Shown: positions 20,614 through 29,102 of the stretch, in pieces
Numbering within the stretch: position 1 is the first letter of the stretch
Layout: each line of letters starts with the position of its first letter
Notes under the pieces: model-generated
What the model saw: the letters and a program-made list of their open reading frames with translations, nothing else
Told to the model about the DNA's origin: nothing
The model's database searches: none
Program-made: the position numbers and the translations under genes
Assembly (NCBI GenBank): GCA_965232285.1
Contig: CBDDPL010000004.1
Coordinates: 6,324,001 to 6,388,000, forward strand
Length of the DNA: 64,000 nt
Direction of reading: 5' to 3'
Source: Denitrobaculum sp965232285
GTDB taxonomy: Bacteria; Pseudomonadota; Alphaproteobacteria; Kiloniellales; Kiloniellaceae

Positions 20614-22638
20614 ATGGATTTGCTCTCGATTGCCTTACCGGCATTGGGCGAAGCCTTTTCGCTCATCCTCACACCGAATGCCCTTGGATATCTGGCAGGT
20701 GGCGTCCTGCTCGGCCTCTGCGTCGGTGTCTTTCCAGGCCTCGGCGGAATCGCCGGTCTCTCGCTGGTGCTGCCCTTCGTTTACGGCATGGACCCGGTCT
20801 CCGGCCTCTCTCTGATGGTCGGGCTGGTGGCGGTCATTCCGACCTCCGACACCTTTGCCTCGGTCCTGTTGGGCATTCCGGGATCTTCCGCGTCGCAGGC
20901 CACGGTGCTGGACGGTTTTCCGCTCTCCAAACGCGGCGAAGCGGCCCGTGCACTAGCGGCGGCCTTTATCTCTTCGCTCTTCGGCGGGATCTTCGGCGCC
21001 GTTGTCCTGACTTTCTTTATTCTGATTGCCCGCCCGCTGGTGCTGGCTTTCGGTGTTCCCGAACTGCTGCTGCTGACGATCCTTGGCTTTTCCATGGTCG
21101 GCGTGCTTGCCGGCCGCAGCCTGCTCAAGGGGCTGGTCGCGGTCGGGTTGGGCATGACCGTAGGCGCCATTGGCGAGGCGCCGGCCCAGGGCTCGGCGCG
21201 CCTGGATTTCGGTTCCTGGTATCTGCAGGATGGCTTCAGCCTGGTGGTTATCGGCCTGGGCATCTTTGCGGTGCCGGAGATCGTCTCCCTGCTGCGCCAG
21301 GATCGCGCGATTGCCAAGGGCGCAAAGCTCGGTGCCGGCTGGGGTGACGGCATTGCCGACTGGTGGCGGAACAAGTGGCTGTCGATCCGTTGCGCCGGTA
21401 TCGGCGTGGTGGTCGGCGTGATTCCCGGTCTCGGGGGCTCGGTGGTGGATTGGATCGCCTACGGACACACGGTTCAGACCACCAAAGACCGCAGCCGCTT
21501 CGGCAATGGTGAAATCCGCGGCGTGATCGGCCCGGAGTCCTCCAACAACGCAAAGGAAGGCGGCGGGCTGGTCCCAACGCTGCTCTTCGGTATTCCCGGT
21601 TCCGGTTCCATGGCGGTCTTCATCGGCGGCATGATCCTGCTCGGCTACGAAGCCGGCCCGCAGATGATCAGCAATGAGCTACCCATTACCTACACCGTGG
21701 TCTGGTCCCTCGCCTTGGCCAATGTGATCGGCGCGGGGCTCTGCATCTTCTTGTCGGGCGGAATCGCACGTCTGACCACGATCCGCTTCCCGCTTTTGGT
21801 GCCCTTCCTCTTCATGATGATCTCCTTCGCGGCCTTCCAGTCGAAGCAGACCCTCTGGGATCTTGGCGCGCTGGTTGCGATCGGCCTCCTGGGTATCTTC
21901 ATGCGGCGGTTCGACTGGTCGCGGCCGGCCTTTCTGATTGGCTTCGTGCTGGCGGATCAGGCCGAAGTCTATGCCTATCAGGCCACGCAGATCGCCATGG
22001 TGAAGAGCCGCACCGGCGGCGCGGAATCCGTCCTCTCTTATCTCTTCACGCCGGTCGGCCTGGTCCTGATCGCCGTGATCGTGGTCTCGGTCTGGCTCGG
22101 GATGCGCCAGTCATCGGCCCTGCACAAGGACGAGCCGGTTTCGGAGCAGGGTGAGAAGCGCGCACCCTTGATCTTCGCTCTGATAGTGACCGCCTTCCTG
22201 GCCATTGCCTTCTTTGACGCCATGGGCGTACGGGTTCTGATCGACAAGGTCTTCCCGGCGACGGTCGCAGGTCTTTCGCTTGTCGGCGCGCTGATCCTGC
22301 TGCTGCAGATGCGGCTCAAGCCCGAGATTGACCCGATCTTCTCCGACGGCGAACGGAAGGGGGAAGATGCGGCTGCGCCCTTCGGACTCTGGCAGACGCT
22401 CGCCTGGTTCGTTTCGCTGCTGCTGCTGACGGCGGTCTTCGGCTTCGTCATCGCACTGGTGCTCTTCTTCGTCGCCTTCCTGCGCATCCGCGCCCAGGCG
22501 AGCTGGCAGAACATCGCCATCATGACCGTCGGCGGGGTGGGCTTCATGCTGCTGATGGCGGGCGTGCTCAACCGCGACTTTCCGCCCGGCCTGCTGCAGA
22601 GCTTCATCGAACTGCCCTGGCCCTTCGGTGGCCGCTGA
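20614..22638 (+). CDS. fused TctA-TctB tricarboxylate transporter permease
   Basis: A 674-residue inner-membrane protein. Residues 1 to about 495 are the large TctA permease with the family motifs VFPGLGGIAGLSLVLPF, GIPGSSASQATVLDGFPLSKRGEAARAL and GVIGPESSNNAKEGGGLVPTLLFGIPGSG. Residues about 500-674 are four further hydrophobic segments that match the small TctB subunit, which is normally a separate gene. This explains why no tctB stands between tctC and tctA. The ATG at 20614 is used; its upstream ribosome site is weak. It is followed 16 bases later by the PrpF-family gene. Confidence 0.88.
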   Translation: MDLLSIALPALGEAFSLILTPNALGYLAGGVLLGLCVGVFPGLGGIAGLSLVLPFVYGMDPVSGLSLMVGLVAVIPTSDTFASVLLGIPGSSASQATVLDGFPLSKRGEAARALAAAFISSLFGGIFGAVVLTFFILIARPLVLAFGVPELLLLTILGFSMVGVLAGRSLLKGLVAVGLGMTVGAIGEAPAQGSARLDFGSWYLQDGFSLVVIGLGIFAVPEIVSLLRQDRAIAKGAKLGAGWGDGIADWWRNKWLSIRCAGIGVVVGVIPGLGGSVVDWIAYGHTVQTTKDRSRFGNGEIRGVIGPESSNNAKEGGGLVPTLLFGIPGSGSMAVFIGGMILLGYEAGPQMISNELPITYTVVWSLALANVIGAGLCIFLSGGIARLTTIRFPLLVPFLFMMISFAAFQSKQTLWDLGALVAIGLLGIFMRRFDWSRPAFLIGFVLADQAEVYAYQATQIAMVKSRTGGAESVLSYLFTPVGLVLIAVIVVSVWLGMRQSSALHKDEPVSEQGEKRAPLIFALIVTAFLAIAFFDAMGVRVLIDKVFPATVAGLSLVGALILLLQMRLKPEIDPIFSDGERKGEDAAAPFGLWQTLAWFVSLLLLTAVFGFVIALVLFFVAFLRIRAQASWQNIAIMTVGGVGFMLLMAGVLNRDFPPGLLQSFIELPWPFGGR

Positions 22639-22654
22639 GCAGGAGACTGGACCT

Positions 22655-23743
22655 ATGACCGCACAACGCGACATCCTCTGCATCCTCATGCGCGGCGGAA
22701 CCTCCCGCGGGCCTTACTTGAATGCGGCAGATCTGCCCGACGACCGGGATCTGCTCGCTGAGGTTCTCATTGCGGCTATGGGGGCGGGTTCGCCTCTGCA
22801 GGTCGACGGGATCGGCGGCGGGCAGCCGACCACCAGCAAGGTGGCCATGCTCTCACCCTCCGGGGACGACTGGGCCGAGGTAGATTACTTCTTTGCTCAG
22901 GTACACGCCGAAAAGGCCGAGGTCGATTTCTCGCCGAGCTGCGGCAATATCCTGGCGGGTGTCGGTCCGGCGGCACTGGAAATGGGGCTGGTGCAGCCCA
23001 CCGGCGAAGTCACTTCGGTCAAGATTCGCAACGTGAACACCGACTCCCGGATCGAGGCCAAGGTCGAAACGCCGGGCGGTGTTGTCAATTACCAGGGCGC
23101 CGCCCGCATCGACGGCGTGCCCGGCACGGCTGCGCCGATCATCCTGAACTTCATGGATGTGGTGGGCTCGAAGACCGGGGCGCTCTTTCCCACTGGCCGC
23201 TCGATCGACGTGATCGATGGCAAGGAGGTGACCTGTATCGATGTCGCCATGCCCATGATGGTCGTGCGGGCTGCGGATTTCGGCATCACCGGTTACGAAA
23301 GCCGTGAGGAGGTGGATGCCCGCGAAGATCTCTTCGCCGCCATCGAGCCGATCCGCATCAAGGCCGGCGAAATGATGGGCTTCTCCAATGTCGCCGACTC
23401 GGTCGTGCCGAAGGTCGGCCTGCTGGCGCCGCCCCGGGAAGACGGCGCCATCGCCGCGCGCTATCTCATGCCCTGGAAGTGCCACCCCAGCTATGCCGTG
23501 ACCGGATCGATCTGCACCGGATCCTGCGTCCTCGCGCCAGGCACCATCGCCGAGGGGCTGGGGCGCCTGGGCAATGAAAGGCCTCTTCCGCTGAAGATCG
23601 AGCATCCTTCAGGCGGAATCGACGTCGTCTTCGACTATGAGATCGGATCGAACGGCTTCGAACTGCGGTCGGCCGGTCTCCTGCGCACGGCGCGTAAGCT
23701 TTTCTCGGGTTCCGTTTCCATTCCTGGGAACGTTTGGCCTTAA
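22655..23743 (+). CDS. PrpF/oxalomesaconate tautomerase family isomerase
   Basis: A 362-residue cytoplasmic isomerase of the DUF453/PrpF family. Family signs are the start CILMRGGTSRGPYLNAADLP (about residues 7-26), GIGGGQPTTSKVAM, and the catalytic-region SPSCGNILAGVGP with its cysteine. Relatives move double bonds or protons in unsaturated tricarboxylates (aconitate isomerase, GalD 4-oxalomesaconate tautomerase). Lying after the tricarboxylate transporter, it probably processes the imported acid, for example an aconitate-like or oxalomesaconate-like compound. ATG 22655 has AGGAG at 22640-22644; the GTG at 22628 overlaps tctA and is less likely. Confidence 0.85.
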   Translation: MTAQRDILCILMRGGTSRGPYLNAADLPDDRDLLAEVLIAAMGAGSPLQVDGIGGGQPTTSKVAMLSPSGDDWAEVDYFFAQVHAEKAEVDFSPSCGNILAGVGPAALEMGLVQPTGEVTSVKIRNVNTDSRIEAKVETPGGVVNYQGAARIDGVPGTAAPIILNFMDVVGSKTGALFPTGRSIDVIDGKEVTCIDVAMPMMVVRAADFGITGYESREEVDAREDLFAAIEPIRIKAGEMMGFSNVADSVVPKVGLLAPPREDGAIAARYLMPWKCHPSYAVTGSICTGSCVLAPGTIAEGLGRLGNERPLPLKIEHPSGGIDVVFDYEIGSNGFELRSAGLLRTARKLFSGSVSIPGNVWP

Positions 23744-23753
23744 ACAAACGATG

Positions 23754-24113
23754 TCAGTCCATCGCTACTATGCGAGCAAGCTTGGGCCGGACAGCGGCGA
23801 AGAAGCCTGAGGCCGGTGGTGGAGCGCCGATCGCGATCAGAACGACGATGCCAACGAACAGCACGAAGAGGCGGTTTTTGGGCCGCGTTGTGACCTGAAA
23901 CTCGGCAAGCACAGCGGCTGCCTGCTCGACCTGACTTGCGGGGACCTGGAGCTCAATGCCGCCAAAAGCGTGCGTCTTATGCCATGTCAGGCTGACGGTA
24001 TGCCACGGGTGGGCGGAGACTTTGATACCGGCGGCTTCAAGCATCGATATGGCGAGCGCGGTGTCGGAAATGCCGTAACCCCGGCCCACCGTCACCAGCG
24101 ACGGATCGCTCAT
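23754..24113 (-). CDS. small membrane-anchored protein, DUF2007-like
   Basis: A 119-residue protein. The N-terminal part (about 8-70) resembles DUF2007 signal-transduction-like domains: ISMLEAAGIKVSAHPW, then GGIELQVPASQVEQAAAVLAEF. A single hydrophobic helix at about 79-95 (LFVLFVGIVVLIAIGA) anchors it. ATG 24113 is chosen; a GTG two codons upstream is possible. It is convergent with the isomerase gene, 10 bases away. The function is unknown and the domain match is tentative. Confidence 0.55.
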   Translation of the reverse strand: MSDPSLVTVGRGYGISDTALAISMLEAAGIKVSAHPWHTVSLTWHKTHAFGGIELQVPASQVEQAAAVLAEFQVTTRPKNRLFVLFVGIVVLIAIGAPPPASGFFAAVRPKLARIVAMD

Positions 24114-24158
24114 AAGCACCGATTCCTTTCCTCATCCACAGCTAGGCGAAGACTAGAA

Positions 24159-24917
24159 TCAAGCGCGATAGGCGAGCCAGAAGAAATTCAGGGCGCCAAT
24201 GACCGTGAGGATGTCGACCAGGGTCCCGTGACCGTCGTTGGTCATGCGCCGCAGAAAGGAACGGCCGATCCAGTTGCCGGGAATGGTCACCAGACCGATT
24301 AGCACGCCGAGGAGCAGATAACGAGCGTCCAGCAGCTCCATACCGCCGAACACCGAAACCCGGGTGACGTTGGTGGTCAGGGCGATCACGGCCAGGGTGG
24401 CGACGAAGGCCTCTTTCCTCAGGCCGTAACCCAGCATGAAGGGGATGAGCAGCATGCCCGGGCCGATCGAGGTACCGGACAACCCGCCATAGACCGCGCC
24501 GGCCGCATGGAGTGTCGGCTTTCCGGCGCTGATCTCGCGCGCCTTGGCCCAGCGCCGGATGGGAATGGAGGAAAGGATCACGCAGCCCAGCAGCACGGCG
24601 ATGGCGGTGGCTTCCAGGCGGCCGTAGATCAGCGCGCCGGCGATGATGCAGGGAACGGCCGGCAGCGCAATGGCGAAGTAGGCGCTGCGGTCGAAGTCCC
24701 GCATGTTGAGCAGGGCGCGGGCGCTGTGGCTGATCAGCAGGGCGACACTGATCACCGGCACGATCGGCTTGACGCCGATGATCGGCGCGATGGCGGCCGA
24801 GAGCAGAAAGCCGCCGGCCACGCCCGTTGCGCCATGGATCGCCGAGGTGACCAGTGCGACCACTGCAATCGCGACTATCTCGAGCGGCCCGAAGTCGGCG
24901 AGCAGGCTTTCGATCAC
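24159..24917 (-). CDS. sulfite exporter TauE/SafE family permease
   Basis: A 252-residue membrane protein with about eight hydrophobic helices. The family shows in the internal repeat TSAIHGATGVAGGFLLSAAIAPIIGVKP (about residues 21-48) and the matching AVYGGLSGTSIGPGMLLIPFML in the second half. Members export or import small organosulfonates, sulfite or organic acids. It is co-transcribed with the dehydrogenase gene upstream (GTGA overlap), so an alpha-hydroxy or alpha-keto acid substrate is plausible but not proven. Confidence 0.87.
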   Translation of the reverse strand: MIESLLADFGPLEIVAIAVVALVTSAIHGATGVAGGFLLSAAIAPIIGVKPIVPVISVALLISHSARALLNMRDFDRSAYFAIALPAVPCIIAGALIYGRLEATAIAVLLGCVILSSIPIRRWAKAREISAGKPTLHAAGAVYGGLSGTSIGPGMLLIPFMLGYGLRKEAFVATLAVIALTTNVTRVSVFGGMELLDARYLLLGVLIGLVTIPGNWIGRSFLRRMTNDGHGTLVDILTVIGALNFFWLAYRA

Positions 24918-25864
24918 GGCGCCAGGATCCGGATCGGGTTCCCTTCCAGCCAGGCTTCGACGGCCGCCAGGGTCTCGCCATAGAAGATCTTATAGGTTTC
25001 CCGCGTGACGTAGCCGATGTGTGGCGTCAGCAGCAGATTGGGGGTGCTCAGAAGCGTGTGATCGGCCGGCAGCGGTTCCTGATCGAAGACATCGAGTGCC
25101 GCGCCCGCGATCAGGCCACCGACAAGCGCGCGTTCGAGGGCGGCGTTATCGACGATGGCCGCGCGGGAGGTGTTGACGAGACAGGCCTCCGGCTTCATCA
25201 GGAAGAATTCTTCCGCGCCGACCAGATGCCGCGTCCGTTCCGACAGGCGCAGGTGGAGGGTGATGAAATCCGCCTCGGAAAAGAGCTGTGCCTTCGTGCG
25301 GTACTCCACGCCGAGTTCGGCGCAGCGGGCTTCTTCCAGGTTCTGGCTCCAGGCGATCACCTTCATGCCGAAGGCCTTGCCGAAGCCCGCAACCTGCGCG
25401 CCCAGGCGCCCGAGGCCGACGATCCCCAGCGTCGCACCGCGCAGATCCCGCCCGATCCCAACCTGCCAGCGGCCGTCCTGCAGACCATTGGATTGCGGCA
25501 ACAGGTTCCGGGCCTGGGCGAGGACGAGGCCAAATGCCAACTCCGCCGTGGCATGGCCGGGCGAGGGGGTGCCGCAGACCGTGATCCCGCGATCCCGGGC
25601 GGCGGCCACATCGATGGCCGTATTCTTCATGCCACTGGTGACAATGAGCTGCAGGTTTGGAAGCGCCTCGATAATCGCGCGCGGCAGTGGCGTCCGCTCG
25701 CGCATCACACAGAGAACGTCGAAGGGCATCAGACGCGCGATGAGCTGCTGCGGATCCATTATGGAATCGCTGAAGAATTCGAGCGAGGCCCGGTCGTGCA
25801 GCCGGTCCCAGTCCGCGAAGGAGCCGGCCAGCGATTGGTAATCGTCCAGGATTGCGATTTTCAA
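24914..25864 (-). CDS. D-2-hydroxyacid dehydrogenase, NAD(P)-dependent
   Basis: A 316-residue oxidoreductase that interconverts a D-2-hydroxy acid and a 2-keto acid. It has the Rossmann motif GATLGIVGLGRLGAQVAGFGKAFG (about 143-166), the active-site Arg in VNTSRAAIVDNAAL, Glu in FDQEPLP, and the catalytic His in LTPHIGYVT. I take TTG 25864 as start because MKIAILDDYQSLAG is the normal family opening and GAGGTG lies just upstream. The longer frame would extend through the control region. The substrate is unknown. Confidence 0.88.
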   Translation of the reverse strand: MKIAILDDYQSLAGSFADWDRLHDRASLEFFSDSIMDPQQLIARLMPFDVLCVMRERTPLPRAIIEALPNLQLIVTSGMKNTAIDVAAARDRGITVCGTPSPGHATAELAFGLVLAQARNLLPQSNGLQDGRWQVGIGRDLRGATLGIVGLGRLGAQVAGFGKAFGMKVIAWSQNLEEARCAELGVEYRTKAQLFSEADFITLHLRLSERTRHLVGAEEFFLMKPEACLVNTSRAAIVDNAALERALVGGLIAGAALDVFDQEPLPADHTLLSTPNLLLTPHIGYVTRETYKIFYGETLAAVEAWLEGNPIRILAP

Positions 25865-25884
25865 GATTACACCTCGTGTTAAAT

Positions 25885-25906
25885 ATTGTATACATCTGCA
25901 TGCAAT
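25885..25906. promoter_or_regulatory. candidate GntR-family operator pair
   Basis: Two palindromic octamers, TGTATACA (25887-25894) and TGCATGCA (25897-25904), have centres 10 bases apart. They sit inside a larger ATTG...CAAT frame between the dehydrogenase and the GntR gene. TGTATACA cores are typical of FCD-class GntR regulators. The site lies just upstream of the dehydrogenase start. Confidence 0.5.
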
Positions 25907-25943
25907 TTTTGACAAGCAAAGAGTCGGCGGAACAAAGGGCGTG

Positions 25944-26570
25944 ATGCAGCCGCGCAACGGAAAGGACATCTACACGCGCCTGGTACAGGCGATCGAGGCG
26001 CGCGACCTGAAGCCCGGCGACCGGCTGCGGGAGACCGACCTGGCGACACGTTTCGGCGTCAGCCGCACGCCGATCCGAGAGGCTCTGAAGCAATTGGAGG
26101 CCCAGGGGCTCGCGCGCCACGAACCCAACCGCGGCATGGTCATCCCGACGCTGGACCACGACGAGATCAACCAGCTCTATATGATGCGCGAGGTTCTTGA
26201 GGGCACTGCGGCCCGTTTCGCCGCCCAGCATGCGACCGATGTCGAGATTGCGATTCTGCAGGACGCGGTGGCCGCTGACTTCGAGATCATCGACGATGTC
26301 GAAAAGCTGGTGGCCTCCAACCGGACACTGCACCGGCGGCTGACACTCGCTTCGCACAACCGCTACCTCGTTCTGCAGGTCGAGCATATGAAACAGTATC
26401 TCCTGCTCCTGGACGGTACGACCTACACCGATCCGCAGCGCCGGGCCGGTGCGGTGGAGGAACATCGTCTCCTGGTCGAGGCCATCGCCGCCCGCGATCT
26501 GGACAAGGCGGAAGAATACGCCCGGCTGCATATCCGCAAGGCCCACCGCGCGCGTCTGGAAAGCCTCTGA
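25944..26570 (+). CDS. GntR-family regulator, FCD class
   Basis: A 208-residue regulator. The winged helix spans about 8-70 (DLKPGDRLRETDLATRFGVSRTPIREALKQLE), followed by an all-helical FCD ligand domain with metal-binding His residues in RTLHRRLTLASHN (about 128-140) and the late EEHRLLVEAIAARD. It is divergent from the dehydrogenase-permease pair, which it probably represses until a small organic acid binds. ATG 25944 is used; the GTG one codon earlier is equally possible. Confidence 0.88.
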   Translation: MQPRNGKDIYTRLVQAIEARDLKPGDRLRETDLATRFGVSRTPIREALKQLEAQGLARHEPNRGMVIPTLDHDEINQLYMMREVLEGTAARFAAQHATDVEIAILQDAVAADFEIIDDVEKLVASNRTLHRRLTLASHNRYLVLQVEHMKQYLLLLDGTTYTDPQRRAGAVEEHRLLVEAIAARDLDKAEEYARLHIRKAHRARLESL

Positions 26571-26644
26571 GGGCCAAGAGGCTCGACGCTGACTCTCTCT
26601 CGCGTTTATTTTAGAGGGATCGTAAGCACGCCGGAGCGGGCGCA

Positions 26645-28381
26645 TTGAAAGCTTTACAGAAACCGGGATCGCAGTTTCTGGTCGGCGCGGCCATCGGTTC
26701 AGGCAATGCCGCTCTAGCTGCTGAGCGCGGCGGCGCCGACTTCCTGCTGGCGATCAACGCCGGACGCCTGCGCAACATGGGCGCGCCTTCCATCGCCTGC
26801 ATGCTGCCGATCCTCGATGCCGGCCCGCTGACCCGGGGCTTCGCTCTGAGCGAATTGTTGCCCCAGTGCAGGGTGCCGGTTCTGCTGGGCGTTAATGCCT
26901 GGGGCGAGCGCTGCGAGCCGGCGGAGATCGCCGAAGAAGTCCGGCGCTGCGGCTTCGCCGGCGCGGTGAACTTCCCCAGCAGTCTGCACTATTCGCACGC
27001 CATGCGGCAGCTTCTGTCCCGCGCCGGGCGGGGCATCGAAAAGGAGGTTGAGATCCTGCGGGCTGTGCAGGACGTCGGCCTGACCTCCATGTTCTATTGC
27101 GCCAACCGCACCCAGGCGCGGTTGGGGGCCGACGCGGGGCTGGATATGGTCTGTCTGAATCTCGGCTGGAATGCGGGCGGCGCCTTCGGCCATCGCCTGC
27201 GCGCCTCGATCGAGGAAACCGCTTCCGTCGCCCGGGAAGTCGGGCGCCTGATCAAACGCATTCATCCGGATGTGGCCTTCCTGCTGGAGGGTGGTTCCAT
27301 CGTGACGGCCGAGGACCTCGGCAAGGTGACGGCCCGCGCGCCGATCGACGGCTATGTCGGCGGTTCGACCATCGAGCGCCTGCCTTTCGAGGCCTCCGTC
27401 GCCGAACAGATCGATGCTTACCGGCGTGCCAGCAAGCGCCGGGTCACCCTGGATGCCGAGAGCGCCAAGTTGGTGGCCTGGGGGCAGCGCTGCGGATTTG
27501 TCGGCCGTTCGGCGGCGCTTCTTGCTTACCTGCGGCGCTTGCGAAGCCTGGTTGCCGTGGAGACGCCCCTGGCGCTGTTCGCGGAGCGTGGACAGGACGT
27601 TCGCCCGACCCTGACGGCGCTGGCCAATCAGTCGGCGCGCGGAAAGAAAACGCTTCTGGAAATCGATCTATTGTCGGAGGACTTTCCGGCGGGCGTCGGT
27701 CGGCGCCTGTTCGGCTCGGCCGAGTCCGGAAATCTGACGACCGGTGCCTTGGCGGATGAGAGTCTCGGGCTGATCGTGATCCACGCGCCCGGCGCCTTGC
27801 CGTCAAGTGTTCAGCGACGTCTGGCCAGGGCATTGAAGGATGGAAGTTTCACTCTGCCGGGAAGCCGGCGGCGGTTGCAGGTATTGCCGCGCGTGGTGCT
27901 GGTCTCCGACGATTGGGATCAGGCCCGGCCGGAAGAAAGCAGCTCCGGTGCCGAACTGGCCCGGGTCATGGCTGGCTGGAGCCTGCGGCTGCCGCCGCTC
28001 AGAGAGCGGATCGAAGACCTGATGACGCTTTTGGATGCCATGGCGGCCGACCTGAGCCCGGCGGCGCCCGGCCGTGGTGACTTTTCCACGGCGGCGCGAA
28101 AACTTCTTTCGGCTCATAGCTGGCGTGAGAACGAGGCTGAGCTGCGCCGGCTCCTCGGGCTATTGGCTGGCCGGCGGCAGAGCTATCAGATTCAGCCCGA
28201 CGAACTGGCTCCCCTGCTTGCAAGCGCCCTGGACGACGAGGCGGATGCCCGGACGGAGAAACATCGGGTTGTCGATGCGCTCTGGCGCAACGGTTTCCAT
28301 CGGACCCGGACCGCCGAAGCGCTCGGGATCTCTCGCAAGACGCTCTACAACAAGATGGTGAAATACGGCCTCAAGGGCTGA
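26645..28381 (+). CDS. transcription regulator: Tm-1-type TIM barrel + inactive NtrC-type AAA+ + Fis HTH
   Basis: A 578-residue one-component regulator. Residues about 8-262 are a phosphoenolpyruvate-hydrolase-like TIM barrel that aligns with the enzyme at 35845 (shared GVN, GF.G..NFP, YVGGSTIERLPFE). Residues about 283-505 keep the outline of a sigma-54 activator AAA+ domain. LLEIDLLSEDFPAGVGRRLFG and LPPLRERIEDL remain, but the Walker A loop is gone (LFAERGQDVRP) and GAFTGA has become SGNLTTGAL. Residues about 540-578 are a Fis helix-turn-helix (TRTAEALGISRKTLYNKMVK). So it probably does not hydrolyse ATP for sigma-54 and may act on sigma-70 promoters. The start is TTG 26645; the first in-frame ATG comes 44 codons later. 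Its ligand is likely the substrate of the downstream enzymes. Confidence 0.8.
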   Translation: MKALQKPGSQFLVGAAIGSGNAALAAERGGADFLLAINAGRLRNMGAPSIACMLPILDAGPLTRGFALSELLPQCRVPVLLGVNAWGERCEPAEIAEEVRRCGFAGAVNFPSSLHYSHAMRQLLSRAGRGIEKEVEILRAVQDVGLTSMFYCANRTQARLGADAGLDMVCLNLGWNAGGAFGHRLRASIEETASVAREVGRLIKRIHPDVAFLLEGGSIVTAEDLGKVTARAPIDGYVGGSTIERLPFEASVAEQIDAYRRASKRRVTLDAESAKLVAWGQRCGFVGRSAALLAYLRRLRSLVAVETPLALFAERGQDVRPTLTALANQSARGKKTLLEIDLLSEDFPAGVGRRLFGSAESGNLTTGALADESLGLIVIHAPGALPSSVQRRLARALKDGSFTLPGSRRRLQVLPRVVLVSDDWDQARPEESSSGAELARVMAGWSLRLPPLRERIEDLMTLLDAMAADLSPAAPGRGDFSTAARKLLSAHSWRENEAELRRLLGLLAGRRQSYQIQPDELAPLLASALDDEADARTEKHRVVDALWRNGFHRTRTAEALGISRKTLYNKMVKYGLKG

Positions 28382-29102
28382 TGACGGCTGCTTCGAAACC
28401 GGCCAGGCTTTTCAACGGCACCGGCCGGCATACGACACCATCCAGGACATCCGGCCAGAGGGTGGTGTGCGCCACCTCGGTGTCGGCGGCGAGGCCGAGC
28501 AGGGGACCGCGCCAGCCGGCGGCATGGAGGGCTTCACGCACTTCTCGAGCCGCGGCGCCGCGCTGCCGGAAGGAGGGGAAGCCGGCGGCGAAATCCGCGA
28601 CCCTCGGCAGCACCGCGACGGCATCCGGATTGATCTGCGCGGTAGCACTGGCTGCTTCCGCCCCCGCGACCATGGCCAGAATGCCGAAGCCATCGGCCTT
28701 CAACCTGGCGAGCCGCTCGATCTCAAGGCTTCGGTCGAGGCCGACATCTCCCAGGAGCTGCACAAAGTCATGATCCTGCTGCTCAACGGACGGCAGGTTG
28801 GCGACCCAGGTCACGCCGCTCTCGCGCAGCCGGCCGGTTTCAGTGTTCACGTTGAAAAAAGGATCCGCCAGAAACAACCCCAGGGCGCGTTCTTCCAGTT
28901 GGGACGGCGCGGCGAGGACCTCGGAGATCAGCTCTGACGCGCCGTTGTTGTTGGGCAGCAGTAAGGCCACCTCGCCAGGCAGTCCACTGGCTGTGAATCT
29001 TGGCCGGGCAGTCAGAATTGCCGGCGGTAAAAGCCGTGAATCCCACTCCGACTCGTCTCGCAGTGTGATGTCCCAGCTCAAATGATTCCGCAGCATGCGC
29101 AT
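28371..29102 (-). CDS. divergent phosphoenolpyruvate-hydrolase-like TIM-barrel protein
   Basis: A 243-residue protein that looks like a third, strongly diverged copy of the barrel in this locus. WVANLPSVEQQDHDF and GLDRSLEIERLARLKADGFGIL match the GVQNFPTVGLID and YGLEVDMIRMAHEKDML blocks of the enzyme at 35845, but the N-terminal half is poorly conserved and the ERLP ending is replaced by CRPVPLKSLAGFEAA. It may be a ligand-binding or inactive relative. ATG 29102 or 29096 starts it; a longer frame to 29315 is AT-rich leader. It converges on the regulator with an 11-base 3-prime overlap and is divergent from the ABC operon. Confidence 0.65.
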   Translation of the reverse strand: MRMLRNHLSWDITLRDESEWDSRLLPPAILTARPRFTASGLPGEVALLLPNNNGASELISEVLAAPSQLEERALGLFLADPFFNVNTETGRLRESGVTWVANLPSVEQQDHDFVQLLGDVGLDRSLEIERLARLKADGFGILAMVAGAEAASATAQINPDAVAVLPRVADFAAGFPSFRQRGAAAREVREALHAAGWRGPLLGLAADTEVAHTTLWPDVLDGVVCRPVPLKSLAGFEAAVISP

